DNA from: Aquimarina algiphila
GTDB taxonomy: Bacteria; Bacteroidota; Bacteroidia; Flavobacteriales; Flavobacteriaceae
Length of the DNA: 32,901 nt
Reading direction: 5' to 3'
Assembly: GCF_007489275.1 (NCBI RefSeq)
Contig: NZ_VLNR01000073.1
Location: 1 to 32,901 of the forward strand
Shown: piece after piece, positions 32,767 to 32,901 of the stretch
Position numbering within the stretch: position 1 is the first letter of the stretch
Layout of the letters: every line of letters starts with the position of its first letter
Notes under the pieces: generated by a model
The model's input: only the letters and a program-made list of their open reading frames with translations
The model's database searches: none
What the model was told of the DNA's origin: nothing
Program-made: the position numbers and the translations under genes

Positions 32767-32776
32767 ACACATTAAG

Positions 32777-32901
32777 TGTCTTGTCCTAAAATAAGTTGAC
32801 ACAAAATTGACTTATTTATGAAACATTCAGAACAACCAAGGAAGAAGCGTACACAACGAGATTACAATTTAGGCTTTAAATTGGCAATAGTTGCCCAAGT
32901 T
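32777..32901 (+). mobile_element. 5' end of an IS3-like insertion sequence (right copy, cut by window edge)
   Basis: Exact inverted copy of the left-edge IS end over 126 bp (32776-32901 against 4-129). It begins TGTCTTGTCCTAAAATAAG and runs into the transposase gene at the edge. The two copies have their 5' ends facing into the window and their transposase genes pointing outward. Confidence 0.8.
32818..32901 (+). CDS. IS3-like transposase OrfA, N-terminal fragment
   Basis: The first 28 codons of the same OrfA as at the left edge, identical in every base. The coding frame is open to the window end. Nothing shows whether this copy is complete. Confidence 0.7.
   Translation, partial: MKHSEQPRKKRTQRDYNLGFKLAIVAQV

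Noticed and set aside
1..32901. A composite transposon bounded by the two IS copies
   Set aside because: The content is core genome (ftsK, ribB, rdgB, kdsC, tRNA-His) with uniform composition, and only outward-facing 5' IS ends are seen; no sign of cargo transfer.
1..32901. CRISPR array, prophage or toxin-antitoxin module
   Set aside because: No regularly spaced repeats, phage structural genes or paired small toxin and antitoxin frames were seen on either strand.

Overview
The window looks like chromosomal DNA of a marine-type member of the Flavobacteriaceae (Bacteroidota), perhaps near Aquimarina; the genus is a guess. The DNA is visibly AT-rich. Shine-Dalgarno sequences are mostly absent, and many genes are preceded by the Bacteroidota -7 promoter element TAnnTTTG. 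The gene set is typical of the family: bacillithiol deacetylase BshB1, a TPR hybrid histidine kinase, fused ResB-CcsA, a RibB with a dead RibA domain, LolA, and an HmuY-type heme lipoprotein.

Layout. 1-129: 5' end of an IS3-like insertion sequence pointing out of the window. 140-1026: tRNA-His and its terminator, then bshB1, which sits in a tight leftward operon with a trans-sulfuration enzyme. 2320-4554: hybrid histidine kinase, leftward. 4743-7090: peroxide-defence block (palindromic operator and promoter, 2-Cys peroxiredoxin, thioredoxin, small conserved protein, thiol peroxidase), followed by diacylglycerol kinase. 7132-13108: rightward envelope and growth genes ftsK, lolA, an LptF/LptG permease and ribB. 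13122-15098: leftward KdnA-like aminotransferase and nitroreductase. 15189-17114: thioesterase and Na+/H+ antiporter NhaC, convergent on a shared terminator. 17115-17892: a 778-bp region without protein genes, holding what looks like a tandem family of small RNAs. 17893-20388: CPBP membrane protein, then leftward rdgB, kdsC and a DUF2520 gene. 20672-23839: the large cytochrome c biogenesis protein CcsBA. 24058-32674: a heme-acquisition locus of two divergent operons. 32734-32901: terminator and a second IS 5' end, inverted relative to the first.

How the genes fit together. The heme locus is the most system-like part. Rightward runs a TonB-dependent receptor and an IPT/TIG-HmuY lipoprotein. 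Leftward run a DUF6607-type protein, a secreted ankyrin protein, a DUF2271 protein, a PepSY-membrane/flavodoxin/ferredoxin-reductase fusion and a DinB-fold lipoprotein. The two operons diverge from one 12-bp palindrome that reads TATATTTG on both strands, next to a 19-bp perfect inverted repeat. The peroxide block has the same style of control. KdsC and the KdnA-like enzyme point to amino-modified Kdo in the lipopolysaccharide.

The window may be a whole short-read contig: both ends stop about 126-129 bp inside copies of the same IS.
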